NCBI GenBank assembly: GCA_030824075.1
Contig: JAVBYJ010000037.1
Coordinates: 1 to 33,830, forward strand
Direction: 5' to 3'
Length of the DNA stretch: 33,830 nucleotides
From: Geothrix sp.
GTDB lineage: Bacteria; Acidobacteriota; Holophagae; Holophagales; Holophagaceae
The position numbers and the translations under genes are program-made. The notes under the pieces were generated by a model. That model saw only the letters and a program-made list of their open reading frames with translations, was not told where the DNA came from and did not search any database. Shown here piece by piece: positions 8,563 to 16,568 of the stretch; position 1 is the stretch's first letter; each line of letters opens with the position of its first letter.

Positions 8563-9735
8563 TTGTTCATCCTTGAAGAACCCTATGTATCGACCCTCCT
8601 CAAACAGACCATCCTCAGCCTCGACACCCCCGTCCTGAACACACCCCAAGCCTCACGGACCTTCGCGGGAACCGGGCAGGCCCTCTTGCCGGACGGTGAA
8701 GCGGAACGGGCCTGCCGGTCCGGAGAGGTCGCCCGGATCTACACAAACTCCGAGAACGCGGTCGAATGGATCGCCACCCATCTCGGTGACACGGGGCATC
8801 ACCAGGGAATCCGCCTGTTCAAGGACAAAGTGCTGTTTAGACAGCTGCTGTCGGATTTGTATCCTGACTACCGTTTCCAGGAAATCGCCTCGGATGACCT
8901 GGCCACCTTCGATCCGTCCAACCTCCGCCTCCCCTTCGTGATCAAGCCGGCGGTGGGCTTCTTCAGCCTCGGCGTGCATGTGGTGAACCAGTACGAGGAA
9001 TGGCCGGGAATCGCAGCGACCCTTCTCGAGGAGGCCTCCACCCAGAGGGATCTGTACCCCGATCATGTCCTCGGCTTCGATCGATTCATCGCGGAAGAGT
9101 CCATCCTGGGAGAAGAGTTCGCCGTGGATGCGTACTTCGACCACGAAGGAAGGGTCGTCATCCTGAACATCCTCGGACATCTGTTCGCTTCCCGCGAGGA
9201 TGTGAGCGACCGGGTGTATGTCACGTCCCCCGAACTCATCCAGCAGTGGCGCCACCCCTTCGCCACCTTCCTCGAAGAGGTCGGTCGTAGGGCCGGGCTT
9301 CGCGACTTTCCGTTCCACGCCGAGCTGAGGGTGGATGCGGCGGGCCGAATCGCCCCCATCGAAGTGAACCCCATGCGGTTCGCCGGCTGGTGCGTGACCG
9401 ATCTCGCCCACCATGCCTACGGGATCAACCCCTACACCGCCTACATGCTGGACCAGCCACCCGATTGGGACCGGATCCTGGTGGAACGTCGCGGACGGGT
9501 CTTCGCGGTGGTGGTGGCGGATCTTCCGTCCCAGGTGGACCTCGGGAACATCGAATCCGTGGACTACGAGGCTTTTCTGGCCCGCTTTTCCACCCCGCTT
9601 GAACTGCGCCGGGTGGATTTCAACCGCTATCCCGTATTCGCGTTCCTGTTCGTGGAAACCGCGGCCGCCAACAGTCCGGAACTCATCGATGTCCTGGGCG
9701 CGGATCTCACCCCCTACCTCACCTATCGGCGCTGA
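8563..9735 (+). CDS. Orphan ATP-grasp ligase-like protein
   Basis: The protein has 390 residues from TTG 8563, which has GGAG (8554-8557) five bases upstream. The ATP-grasp core is clear: a lysine strand FVIKPAVGFFSLGVHVV (about residue 126 onward), the acidic strand EEFAVDAYFDHEGRVV, and the Mg-binding segment HAELRVDAAG followed by IEVNPMRFAG. These enzymes join a carboxylate to an amine or thiol through an acyl phosphate. The N-terminal part (ILEEPYVSTLLKQT) probably forms the pre-ATP-grasp domain. The C-terminal 80 residues are extra, and I do not recognise them. No non-ribosomal peptide, RiPP precursor or amino-acid pathway gene lies next to it, so the substrate is unknown. It follows the M28 gene by 26 bases and converges with motB. 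Confidence 0.82.
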   Translation: MFILEEPYVSTLLKQTILSLDTPVLNTPQASRTFAGTGQALLPDGEAERACRSGEVARIYTNSENAVEWIATHLGDTGHHQGIRLFKDKVLFRQLLSDLYPDYRFQEIASDDLATFDPSNLRLPFVIKPAVGFFSLGVHVVNQYEEWPGIAATLLEEASTQRDLYPDHVLGFDRFIAEESILGEEFAVDAYFDHEGRVVILNILGHLFASREDVSDRVYVTSPELIQQWRHPFATFLEEVGRRAGLRDFPFHAELRVDAAGRIAPIEVNPMRFAGWCVTDLAHHAYGINPYTAYMLDQPPDWDRILVERRGRVFAVVVADLPSQVDLGNIESVDYEAFLARFSTPLELRRVDFNRYPVFAFLFVETAAANSPELIDVLGADLTPYLTYRR

Positions 9736-9750
9736 AGGCCGGCAGAGGGT

Positions 9751-10482
9751 TCAGCGTTCGGCCACCCGCTGGAAGCGGAAGGAGACGCGGCGCTGGAGGG
9801 CGCGGCCTTCAGGGGTTCCGCCGTCGCCTTCGGGCTGGCTATCGCCCCGGGCCTCGGAGGTCAGCCGCGCCGTCGGAACTCCCAGATTGGCCAGAAACCG
9901 CTGCGCGGCCAGGGCCCGCCGAGAGCTGAGATCAAGGGCATCGCCGCCCCGGATCCGCTCACCGGGCGCCGCATGGCCTTCGCAGACCAGGGTGAATCCC
10001 TGATAGCGGGTGGCCAACGTCGCCAGACGGACCAGCAGGATATCGCTGCCCGGCGTGAGGTTGGCACTGCCCTCCTCGAAGATCAGGGCCCCGCGAAAGC
10101 TCACGAAGCGCAGGCGCGACCCCACATCCGGCCCCTCGGTGGCCTGGACGGCGCTGAGCAGCTTCTCCAGGTCCGCAGCCTTGGCGGGGTCGAGGCCCGT
10201 GGAGCCCGGCAGGATGCCGTCCCCCGCCGGGGGAGGGCCGGGGACAGCCTTCACGCCCAGGGCCTTCTGAATGGACGTGACGGCCTGTTGAAGCTTGGTC
10301 TGATCGGCCACGGAGAACGAGTACAGCAGGGCGAAAAAAGCCATGAGCTGCACCATCAGGTCCGCAAAGGTCATGAGCCAAAGCGATTCCAGATCCGACT
10401 TGCGGCGGGCGAACCTGAGGGGGGCCTGATTACCCACGGGCCCGCCGGTCCGCGCCCCGCTCCCTGGGCGCCAGGAAGGCAT
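9751..10482 (-). CDS. motB: MotB-like stator subunit with OmpA domain
   Basis: A 243-residue protein. A basic N-terminus (RFARRKSDLESLW) leads into one membrane helix (WLMTFADLMVQLMAFFALL) that carries the proton-binding aspartate of MotB proteins (D41). A linker follows, then an OmpA-like peptidoglycan-binding domain (ALIFEEGSANLTPGSD, then CEGHAAPGER and a helix around SSRRALAAQRFLANLG). With MotA it would form a proton- or sodium-driven stator unit. The ATG at 10482 has GGAGG nine bases upstream but overlaps motA by 53 bases. A GTG at 10437, overlapping by only 8 bases, is the alternative and removes 15 unconserved residues. The protein is shorter than enteric MotB (about 308), which is common in PomB/MotB variants. 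No flagellar structural genes are in the window. Confidence 0.88.
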   Translation of the reverse strand: MPSWRPGSGARTGGPVGNQAPLRFARRKSDLESLWLMTFADLMVQLMAFFALLYSFSVADQTKLQQAVTSIQKALGVKAVPGPPPAGDGILPGSTGLDPAKAADLEKLLSAVQATEGPDVGSRLRFVSFRGALIFEEGSANLTPGSDILLVRLATLATRYQGFTLVCEGHAAPGERIRGGDALDLSSRRALAAQRFLANLGVPTARLTSEARGDSQPEGDGGTPEGRALQRRVSFRFQRVAER

Positions 10483-11197
10483 TGAGCTGGGCCTCCAGGG
10501 CCGAGGGGTGCATCTCGGCCTGGATGTTAAGCACCCCCTCCATCATGATCTGCTTGAGCTGCAGTTCCTCTTTGCTGCGCAATTCCAGCTTCCCTGCGAT
10601 GGGAATGGCCAACAGGTAGGCGATGACGGCGCCATAGAGCGTGGACAGCAGCGACAGCGCCATGGCCCCGCCGATGCTGGAGGGATCCTTGATGCTGGCG
10701 AAGAGCTGCACCATGCCGATGAGGGTGCCCACCATGCCGAAGGAAGGCGCGCTCAGGGCGATGAAGCGGAAAATTTCCTGACCCTGGTGATGGCGCTCCT
10801 GGGTGGCGCGCAGCTCCTGGGCCAGCACCGACTGGATGTGGCTTCGGTCCGCCTGATCCACCACCATGCGCAGCCCCTTGGCGAGAAAGCCCTCCACATC
10901 CATGTACTTTTCCATGTTCAGCAGGCCCTCGCGCCGCGCCCGCTGGGAGAGGCCGACGATCTGGTTCACAAGCGCCTGGGTGGCCGGGGCCCGGGTGAAG
11001 AAGGCCCGTGAGGCAATGGAGAACGCATAGCTCACATGCTCCAGCGGAAAGCGGATCATCGTCGAGGCCACCACCCCCCCCACCACCACGATCAGGCTCG
11101 CCGGGTGGATGAAGATCCGCGGATTGGGTCCCAACCCGATGGCCACCGCCAGCAGGAGCACCCCCAGCAACACACCCAGGAAACTGCCTCGATCCAT
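10430..11197 (-). CDS. motA: MotA/PomA-like stator subunit
   Basis: A 255-residue inner-membrane protein with the four-helix pattern of MotA/PomA. TM1 is around FLGVLLGVLLLAVAIGLG, and TM2 around SLIVVVGGVVASTMI. A large cytoplasmic loop (about residues 55-145) contains the charged segment that contacts the rotor. TM3 carries the conserved APSFGMVGTLIGMVQLF, and TM4 is around LSTLYGAVIAYLLAIPIA. The length and the GTLIGM motif fit the sodium/proton PomA-type branch rather than enteric MotA (295). The start ATG 11197 has GAGGG seven bases upstream. It is the first gene of a two-gene motA-motB operon, transcribed divergently from the radical SAM gene. The 208-base divergent gap shows no promoter I can support. 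Confidence 0.9.
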   Translation of the reverse strand: MDRGSFLGVLLGVLLLAVAIGLGPNPRIFIHPASLIVVVGGVVASTMIRFPLEHVSYAFSIASRAFFTRAPATQALVNQIVGLSQRARREGLLNMEKYMDVEGFLAKGLRMVVDQADRSHIQSVLAQELRATQERHHQGQEIFRFIALSAPSFGMVGTLIGMVQLFASIKDPSSIGGAMALSLLSTLYGAVIAYLLAIPIAGKLELRSKEELQLKQIMMEGVLNIQAEMHPSALEAQLNAFLAPRERGADRRARG

Positions 11198-11405
11198 GGT
11201 TCAGCCCTCAGTGGGCTTATCGGGTGGCGGCCCCAACCACCTCAATTTAGGATGCCTCGGCCCCTGCGAGAGGCCTCGCCGGTGGCCTGGACGACCGGAT
11301 ACCGAGGACCGGGAACCGGTCTGCCGGGTATTGCGCCCCGCCGGGTGGCCTCCCCCGGGGCCTGAACGTACCTTTAGGTGCTGTCCGCTCCAAAAGGGAG
11401 TTCCC

Positions 11406-13169
11406 TTGGGAACCAAAGCGCTGCTGGTCTACCCGGAAATGCCGCCGACCTACTGGAGCATGCGCTACGCCCTCCCCTTCCTGGGGCGGAAGGCGACCCT
11501 GCCCCCCTTGGGCCTGCTCACCGTGGCCTCGCTGCTCCCGGAGGACTGGGAGCTCCGGCTGCTCGACCTGAATGTTGAGCCGATCACCCTCGCGGATATC
11601 GAGGCAGCCGACCTGGTCCTCACCTCCGCCATGCTGGTGCAGCGGGCCTCGCTGGAAGGGGTGATCGCCCTTTGCCAAGCGGCGGGCAGACCCCTGGTGG
11701 CGGGGGGTCCCTACCCAACCAGCTGCCGGGATCAGATCGAGGGGGTGGATTACTTCGTGCTCGGGGAGGCGGAGGTCAACCTGCCGCCCTTCCTGGAGGA
11801 CTTCAAGCGCGGGTGTCCGAAGCGCTGTTATCAGGATCTCTCTCATCCCGAACTCACGCGCACGCCGCCGCCCCGTTTCGACCTGGTGGATCGCGGCCAC
11901 TACGCCGGGGCCGCTTTGCAATACTCCCGCGGGTGCCCCCACCATTGCGAATTCTGCGACATCGTCGAGCTGTTCGGCCACCGGCCTCGCACCAAGACGC
12001 CCGCCCAGTTCCTCGCGGAGCTGGATGTGTTATTTGACGGCGGCTGGCGGGGCTCCCTGTTCATCGTGGACGACAATTTCATCGGCAACCGGACCCAGGT
12101 CCGCCGCCTGCTGCCGGAGCTGGCCCACTGGCAGGAACAGCGGGGGTTCCCCTTTTCCTTCTATACCGAGGCAAGCCTCGATCTGGCTGCGGACGAAGCC
12201 CTGATGGACGGCATGGTCCAGGCGGGCTTCAACATGGTGTTCGTCGGCATCGAGACGCCTGACCAGGCCACGCTCACTGCGATCGGAAAGCGCCAGAACA
12301 CCCATTCCGACCTCCTGGCCAACGTCCATGCCATCCAGGCCAAGGGGCTGGAGGTGTCGGGGGGGTTCATCGTGGGTTTCGATGAAGACGGCGACGATAT
12401 CTTCGATCGCCAGATCCGCTTCATCGACGAGGCGGCCATCCCCACGGCCATGGTGGGTCTCCTGACAGCCCTTCCCCAGACCCGGCTTCACGCCCGTCTG
12501 ACTTCGGAAGGGCGCATCCTTGCGCTTTCCGCCGGAGGCAACAACACCCATGACCTCGACCTGAATTTCGTGCCCCGCATGGAGGCAGGCGCCCTCCGGG
12601 CGGGGTACAAGCGGCTGCTCGCCGACGTGTACCGCCCCAGCCGCTACTTCGCCCGCTGCCTCCATCTGCTCTGCCGGATGAAGCGCCGGAAAGCCTCCTG
12701 CCGCAGGATCCGGCGGCCCGAACTGCGGGCCTTCTTCCACTCCCTCATCAGGCAGACCTTCAGTCGTTACGTATTGGACTATTGGTTCTATCTGATACGG
12801 GCCCTGTTCTTACGTCCCCTCATGGCCACGGAGATCGTGACCATGGCCGTGAAGGGGCATCATTTCTTCGTCATCACCGAAAGCCTGCTGGAACTGGAGC
12901 ATTTCAAGGACCGGCTGCGGCGCTCTCGCCAGGAGCTGGAAGAGCGCCTGAGGCGTGCCTTGCAGGGCAACGCGAACAGTCTGGCGGCCTGGAAAACCTA
13001 CCGGGACCGGTTGGTGGCGCAGGCCCGTGCACGCTGCAACCGTCTCAACCCTGATTTCAGAAGCAGCGCCCTCGGGGCCTTCGAGGAATTCCGCAGCACC
13101 GCCGAACACCTGCTGGCCTCCGTCCCGGGGTCCATGGCTCCTTCTGGTGCCGTCTCGCCGCGACCGTGA
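11406..13169 (+). CDS. B12-binding-domain radical SAM protein (DUF4070-type)
   Basis: The protein has 587 residues from TTG 11406, chosen because AAGGGAG (11394-11400) lies five bases upstream. The frame stays open far upstream, but that part overlaps the divergent gap and motA and has no coding character. Residues about 1-140 form a cobalamin-binding-like Rossmann domain (ALLVYPEMPPTYW, then VLTSAMLVQR and VAGGPYPTS). Residues about 165-390 are the radical SAM barrel, with the iron-sulphur motif CPHHCEFC (C177, C181, C184), FIVDDNF and VFVGIETPD. The C-terminal part (about 400-520) resembles DUF4070 and is very basic. Family members methylate or rearrange unactivated carbons; some modify hopanoids or other lipids. 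The substrate here is unknown, and no partner gene is adjacent. Confidence 0.9.
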   Translation: MGTKALLVYPEMPPTYWSMRYALPFLGRKATLPPLGLLTVASLLPEDWELRLLDLNVEPITLADIEAADLVLTSAMLVQRASLEGVIALCQAAGRPLVAGGPYPTSCRDQIEGVDYFVLGEAEVNLPPFLEDFKRGCPKRCYQDLSHPELTRTPPPRFDLVDRGHYAGAALQYSRGCPHHCEFCDIVELFGHRPRTKTPAQFLAELDVLFDGGWRGSLFIVDDNFIGNRTQVRRLLPELAHWQEQRGFPFSFYTEASLDLAADEALMDGMVQAGFNMVFVGIETPDQATLTAIGKRQNTHSDLLANVHAIQAKGLEVSGGFIVGFDEDGDDIFDRQIRFIDEAAIPTAMVGLLTALPQTRLHARLTSEGRILALSAGGNNTHDLDLNFVPRMEAGALRAGYKRLLADVYRPSRYFARCLHLLCRMKRRKASCRRIRRPELRAFFHSLIRQTFSRYVLDYWFYLIRALFLRPLMATEIVTMAVKGHHFFVITESLLELEHFKDRLRRSRQELEERLRRALQGNANSLAAWKTYRDRLVAQARARCNRLNPDFRSSALGAFEEFRSTAEHLLASVPGSMAPSGAVSPRP

Positions 13170-13194
13170 GGCCAGTGGTCCTGTGGAGAGCCCC

Positions 13195-14055
13195 TCACAG
13201 CCCCGGCGGGAACCCCACGGCGAGTCTCAAGCGCGCGATGCCGGGATCCACGGCGCCGTCAGCGCAGCGGATAAGGACGGGAGCTTCGACCTCGGGACAC
13301 TGGGCGCGGGTTTCGAAGGCTTCCGGCAGGTCCTGGCGACGCGCAGCGGCAAAGACATCCAAGCCGTAGGGTTCACCATCCTTGAAGATGATCTCGCGGC
13401 GGTGGAGGCAGAGCAGGCCGGCCTCGCGCAGAGCGATCAAGGCCCGGTCGCGCTGATCGTTGGGGAAGACGCACGCGAACATTCCGCCAGGGGCCAGGAT
13501 CCGGGCTGCCGCCTGGGCGTAGTCGACGACGCTGCCGCGGACCTCGAGCCGTGCGGGCACCGATTGGGAGTGGGCAGCGGGCAGACGGTGGCCCTCGGGC
13601 CAGTAGGGGGGGGTGCCCAGCACCAGGTCGAAGGGCGCTTCCTCCGCGAACAGGTCCGGATCCCGCAGGTCCCCCAGGCGGGGGAAGACGCGGTCCTCCT
13701 GACCGTTGTAGCGGATGCTCTTGCGGGCCAGGCGGAAGCTCTGATCCTGGGCCTCCACGGTGTGCACCACAGCCCCGGGGCAGCGCCAGGCTGCCAGGAG
13801 CGCCACACTGCCGATGCCCGAACCCAGGTCCGCGATGCGGCCGGCGCGGGGACACCAGGTGGTGCCGTACCAGGCCGTCACCAGATCATCCACGCTGAAG
13901 CGGTGGCCCTTTTCCAACTGGAAGATCCGCCAATGCCCGCAGAGGCCATCCAGCGTCTCGCCGGGTTCCAGATCCACCCCGCCCGGCGGCACAGGGCCCG
14001 GGCGCGTCCAGCCCTTGAAGCTGGGACCATCGGTGGGAGCGGAGCGGCGCGGCAT
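13195..14055 (-). CDS. TrmN6-like SAM-dependent N6-adenine methyltransferase
   Basis: The protein has 286 residues from ATG 14055. The frame is open further upstream, but that stretch runs into repeat element B and is unlikely to be coding. Near residue 50 it has HRFSVDDLVTAWYG, typical of the tRNA1(Val) adenine-37 N6-methyltransferase group. The SAM-binding motif I is IADLGSGIGSVAL, with an acidic end of strand 2 (TVEAQDQSF). The catalytic (N/D)PPY motif reads TPPY (T148). This substitution in a key residue could alter the substrate or activity. The motif is encoded across a run of eight C, so a sequencing slip is conceivable, but the frame is intact on both sides. No strong ribosome binding site precedes the start. 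It converges with the radical SAM gene. Confidence 0.75.
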   Translation of the reverse strand: MPRRSAPTDGPSFKGWTRPGPVPPGGVDLEPGETLDGLCGHWRIFQLEKGHRFSVDDLVTAWYGTTWCPRAGRIADLGSGIGSVALLAAWRCPGAVVHTVEAQDQSFRLARKSIRYNGQEDRVFPRLGDLRDPDLFAEEAPFDLVLGTPPYWPEGHRLPAAHSQSVPARLEVRGSVVDYAQAAARILAPGGMFACVFPNDQRDRALIALREAGLLCLHRREIIFKDGEPYGLDVFAAARRQDLPEAFETRAQCPEVEAPVLIRCADGAVDPGIARLRLAVGFPPGL

Positions 14056-14098
14056 GTCATCAGTGTGGAACAGCTTGGGAAAACCAGGAAATGCGTGG

Positions 14099-14198
14099 GA
14101 CCGCGGCGCAGAGGTACACAGATGAATAACCATGGCCAAGGCAACCCGAAGCACTGCTCTTGAATCCTTTATCTGCGCCATCTTCGACCTCTGCGGTT
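14099..14198. repeat. Imperfect inverted repeat element B between divergent methyltransferase and rel genes
   Basis: The left side (14099-14129, containing CGCAGAGGT and ACAGATGAATA) and the right side (14168-14198, containing TTATCTGCG and ACCTCTGCGG) are degenerate inverted copies about 40 bases apart. The composition resembles the dispersed 'cgcagagg' intergenic repeats seen in many environmental genomes. It shares the CAGAT-type unit of the other palindromes here, but it lies upstream of two genes rather than after a stop codon. Confidence 0.5.
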
Positions 14199-14272
14199 TG
14201 ATCCAAGCTCCTTCCCCCCTGTTTCCCGCACTTCCGTCTAGCATCGGACCCTTGCCTGCGCGACACTCACAC

Positions 14273-16498
14273 ATGGCCGTGTCTGGGAAAGCCCCGGAAC
14301 CCGTCCTCCGCGAGGGGGAAGGGTCTGCTTGCGGAGACGAGGTCTGTCTGACGCTGGAAGGGGCCTTCGACCGCGTGAAGGCAGCCTTTCTCCAGCACCA
14401 CCCCAACGGCGATATCGTCCTGCTGCACCGGGCCTTCACCGTGGGCCGGGATATGCACGCGACCCAGCTCCGCAAAAGCGGTGAGCCCTACTTCTTCCAC
14501 CCACTGGCCGTGGCCCAGAGCCTGGCGGACTGGCGGCTGGACGCCGTGAGCGTGGCCTGCGGGATGCTGCATGACGTGGTGGAAGACACCTTGATGACCC
14601 AGTCGCAGGTGAAGGCCCAGTTCGGCGAGGAGATCTCCGAGATCGTGGACGGGCTCACCAAGATGAGCAAGCTGGCCTTCACGGATCGGCACCTGCTCAA
14701 CGCCGAGAACGTCCGCAAACTCCTGGTGGCCATGGGCAAGGACGTCCGCGTGCTGCTGGTGAAGCTGGCCGATCGCCTGCACAACATGAAGACCCTGGGG
14801 GTCATGGAGGAGGAGAAGCGCCGCCGGATCTCCCGGGAAACGCTGGAACTCTACGCACCCCTGGCCAACCGCCTGGGCATGGGCGTCGTCCGCCTCGAAT
14901 TGGAGGATCTGGCCTTCCGCCAGCTGGAGCCCGAGCAGTACGCCGACCTGCACAATGCCGTGGAGGCCAAGCGCGCCAAGCTGTCGGCCACCATCCAGGA
15001 GATCAACGGGGCCTTGCAGGCCATCCTCCGCCAGCAGGGGATTTCCGCCCAGGTCTACGGCCGCATCAAACACCTCTTCGGCATCTGGAAGAAGATGGGC
15101 GTCCAGGCCAAGGGTTTCGAGGACATCCACGACTGGCTGGCCTACCGCATCATCTGTCCGGACCGCGCCAGCTGCTACACGGCCTTGGGCCTCGTACACG
15201 GCCTCTTCAAGCCGGTGCCGGGCAAGTTCAAGGACTACATCAGCCTGCCCAAGGAGAACGGATACCAGAGCATCCACACCACGGTGCTGATGGGATCGGG
15301 CGACCTCTTCGAGGTGCAGATCCGTACGGAAGAAATGCACCTGCACGCCGAGGCTGGCATCGCCAGTCACTGGACCTACAAGGACGGCCGCATCGCCAAC
15401 CGGTCCGAGATCAACCAGGTGACCTTCCTCCGCAGGATGGTGGAATTGCACCAGGACGCCCAGGACAGCCGCGAACTGGTGGCGAACCTGCGGGGCGAGC
15501 TGACCTTCAACCGCATCCAGGTCTTCACCCCCAAGGGCGACCTGCGCAGCCTGGTGGAGAACAGCACACCCGTGGACTTCGCCTACGCCATCCACACCCA
15601 GGTGGGCCACCGCTGCGTGGGCGCCAAGGTGAACGGCCGCATCGTGCCGCTCAAGCACACCCTCCAGAACGGCGATCGCGTGGAAATCCTCACGCGCCCC
15701 GATCACAAGCCCAGCCGAGACTGGCTCGGTTTCGTGAAATCGGCAGGGGCCAAAAGCCGTATCCAGGCCTTCATCCGGGAGGAGGAACGCGCCCATGCCA
15801 TCACGCTGGGTCGTGAGCGCCTCGAACGGGAGGCCCGCCATATGGGCGTCCGGCTGGACGATCACGAATCGCACGCGAAGCTCGAGGCCCGGCTGACTGA
15901 GCTCAAGCTTGCCAGCTGGGACGCGGCCTATGCGGCTCTGGGCTTCGGCCGCCTCACGGTTCACAAGCTCATCGAGCCGCTGATCCCCGAACCCGAGCGC
16001 GCCAAGCCGAAAGAGAACACCTCGAACCTCCTGGATTCCGTCGTGGTGGGTGATACCACGGGCATCCTGTATGCGCTGGCGGCGTGCTGCAAGCCCATCT
16101 GGGGCGACGAGGTGGTGGGCTACATCACCCGCACCCGAGGCACAGCCATCCACCGCGCGGATTGCCCCCAGCTCAACACCGCCACCCTGCACCCGGAACG
16201 CCGCGTGAACGTGGCCTGGGGCAAGCATGGCACCGAGCTGTACGACACGGAGATCGCCCTCACCACCGAGGACCGCCCGGGCATGGTGGCCGCCATTTCC
16301 GAAGGCATCCAGCGCGTGGGAATCAACGTGCAGCGGTTCCACGGCTCCGCCACCGAGGAGGGCTCGGGCCTCTTCCACATCGCCCTTCGGGCCCGTGACC
16401 GGGCCCACCTCGTTGAACTGATGGCCGGCCTCCGGCGCATCCGCGGCGTCTACACGGTCGAGCGCGTGAAGGGGTCGGTGTTCGGGAAGGTCAAATGA
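14273..16498 (+). CDS. rel: Bifunctional (p)ppGpp synthetase/hydrolase, RelA/SpoT family
   Basis: The protein has 741 residues from ATG 14273, the usual length for a long Rel/SpoT. The HD hydrolase domain is near the N-terminus: GEPYFFHPLAVA, then HDVVEDT with H100-D101, then KLADRLHNMKTL, all intact. The synthetase domain follows (GRIKHLFGIWKKM from R264, then FKDYISLPKENGYQSIHTT and FEVQIRTEEMH), also with key residues in place. Next come a TGS domain (VFTPKGDLRSLVENSTPVDF), a linker with a Cys pair (AACCKPIWGDEVVGYITR), and a C-terminal ACT domain (DRPGMVAAISEGIQRVGINV). It sets the alarmone level in starvation. The ribosome binding site is poor. The upstream region holds repeat B. The NUDIX gene follows after 70 bases. 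Confidence 0.96.
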   Translation: MAVSGKAPEPVLREGEGSACGDEVCLTLEGAFDRVKAAFLQHHPNGDIVLLHRAFTVGRDMHATQLRKSGEPYFFHPLAVAQSLADWRLDAVSVACGMLHDVVEDTLMTQSQVKAQFGEEISEIVDGLTKMSKLAFTDRHLLNAENVRKLLVAMGKDVRVLLVKLADRLHNMKTLGVMEEEKRRRISRETLELYAPLANRLGMGVVRLELEDLAFRQLEPEQYADLHNAVEAKRAKLSATIQEINGALQAILRQQGISAQVYGRIKHLFGIWKKMGVQAKGFEDIHDWLAYRIICPDRASCYTALGLVHGLFKPVPGKFKDYISLPKENGYQSIHTTVLMGSGDLFEVQIRTEEMHLHAEAGIASHWTYKDGRIANRSEINQVTFLRRMVELHQDAQDSRELVANLRGELTFNRIQVFTPKGDLRSLVENSTPVDFAYAIHTQVGHRCVGAKVNGRIVPLKHTLQNGDRVEILTRPDHKPSRDWLGFVKSAGAKSRIQAFIREEERAHAITLGRERLEREARHMGVRLDDHESHAKLEARLTELKLASWDAAYAALGFGRLTVHKLIEPLIPEPERAKPKENTSNLLDSVVVGDTTGILYALAACCKPIWGDEVVGYITRTRGTAIHRADCPQLNTATLHPERRVNVAWGKHGTELYDTEIALTTEDRPGMVAAISEGIQRVGINVQRFHGSATEEGSGLFHIALRARDRAHLVELMAGLRRIRGVYTVERVKGSVFGKVK

Positions 16499-16522
16499 GC
16501 TCGCAGCAGGAGCGGAGAGCCA

Positions 16523-16568
16523 CGGTCCCTCGGACCGCCCCGCAGGGGTGGCGCACAGGAGGTGCGCC
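16523..16568 (+). promoter_or_regulatory. Leader of three tandem perfect stem-loops, ribosome binding site in the last loop
   Basis: Three adjoining hairpins can be read directly. Stem 1 is CGGTCC/GGACCG (16523-16528 with 16532-16537, loop CTC). Stem 2 is CCCC/GGGG (16538-16541 with 16545-16548, loop GCA). Stem 3 is GGCGCAC/GTGCGCC (16550-16556 with 16562-16568, loop AGGAG). The ATG of the NUDIX gene begins at the next base, 16569. The Shine-Dalgarno AGGAGG is displayed in loop 3, and its last G is paired. This arrangement is compatible with control of translation by structure or by a bound protein, but no known riboswitch class is recognised. Confidence 0.7.

Noticed and set aside
11109..11405. 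Longer N-terminus for the radical SAM protein, starting inside motA
   Set aside because: The added residues lack domain character, while TTG 11406 has an excellent ribosome binding site and begins just before the first strand of the B12-binding domain.
14132..14272. Longer N-terminus for rel
   Set aside because: This part is translated from repeat element B and has no family similarity that I can see.
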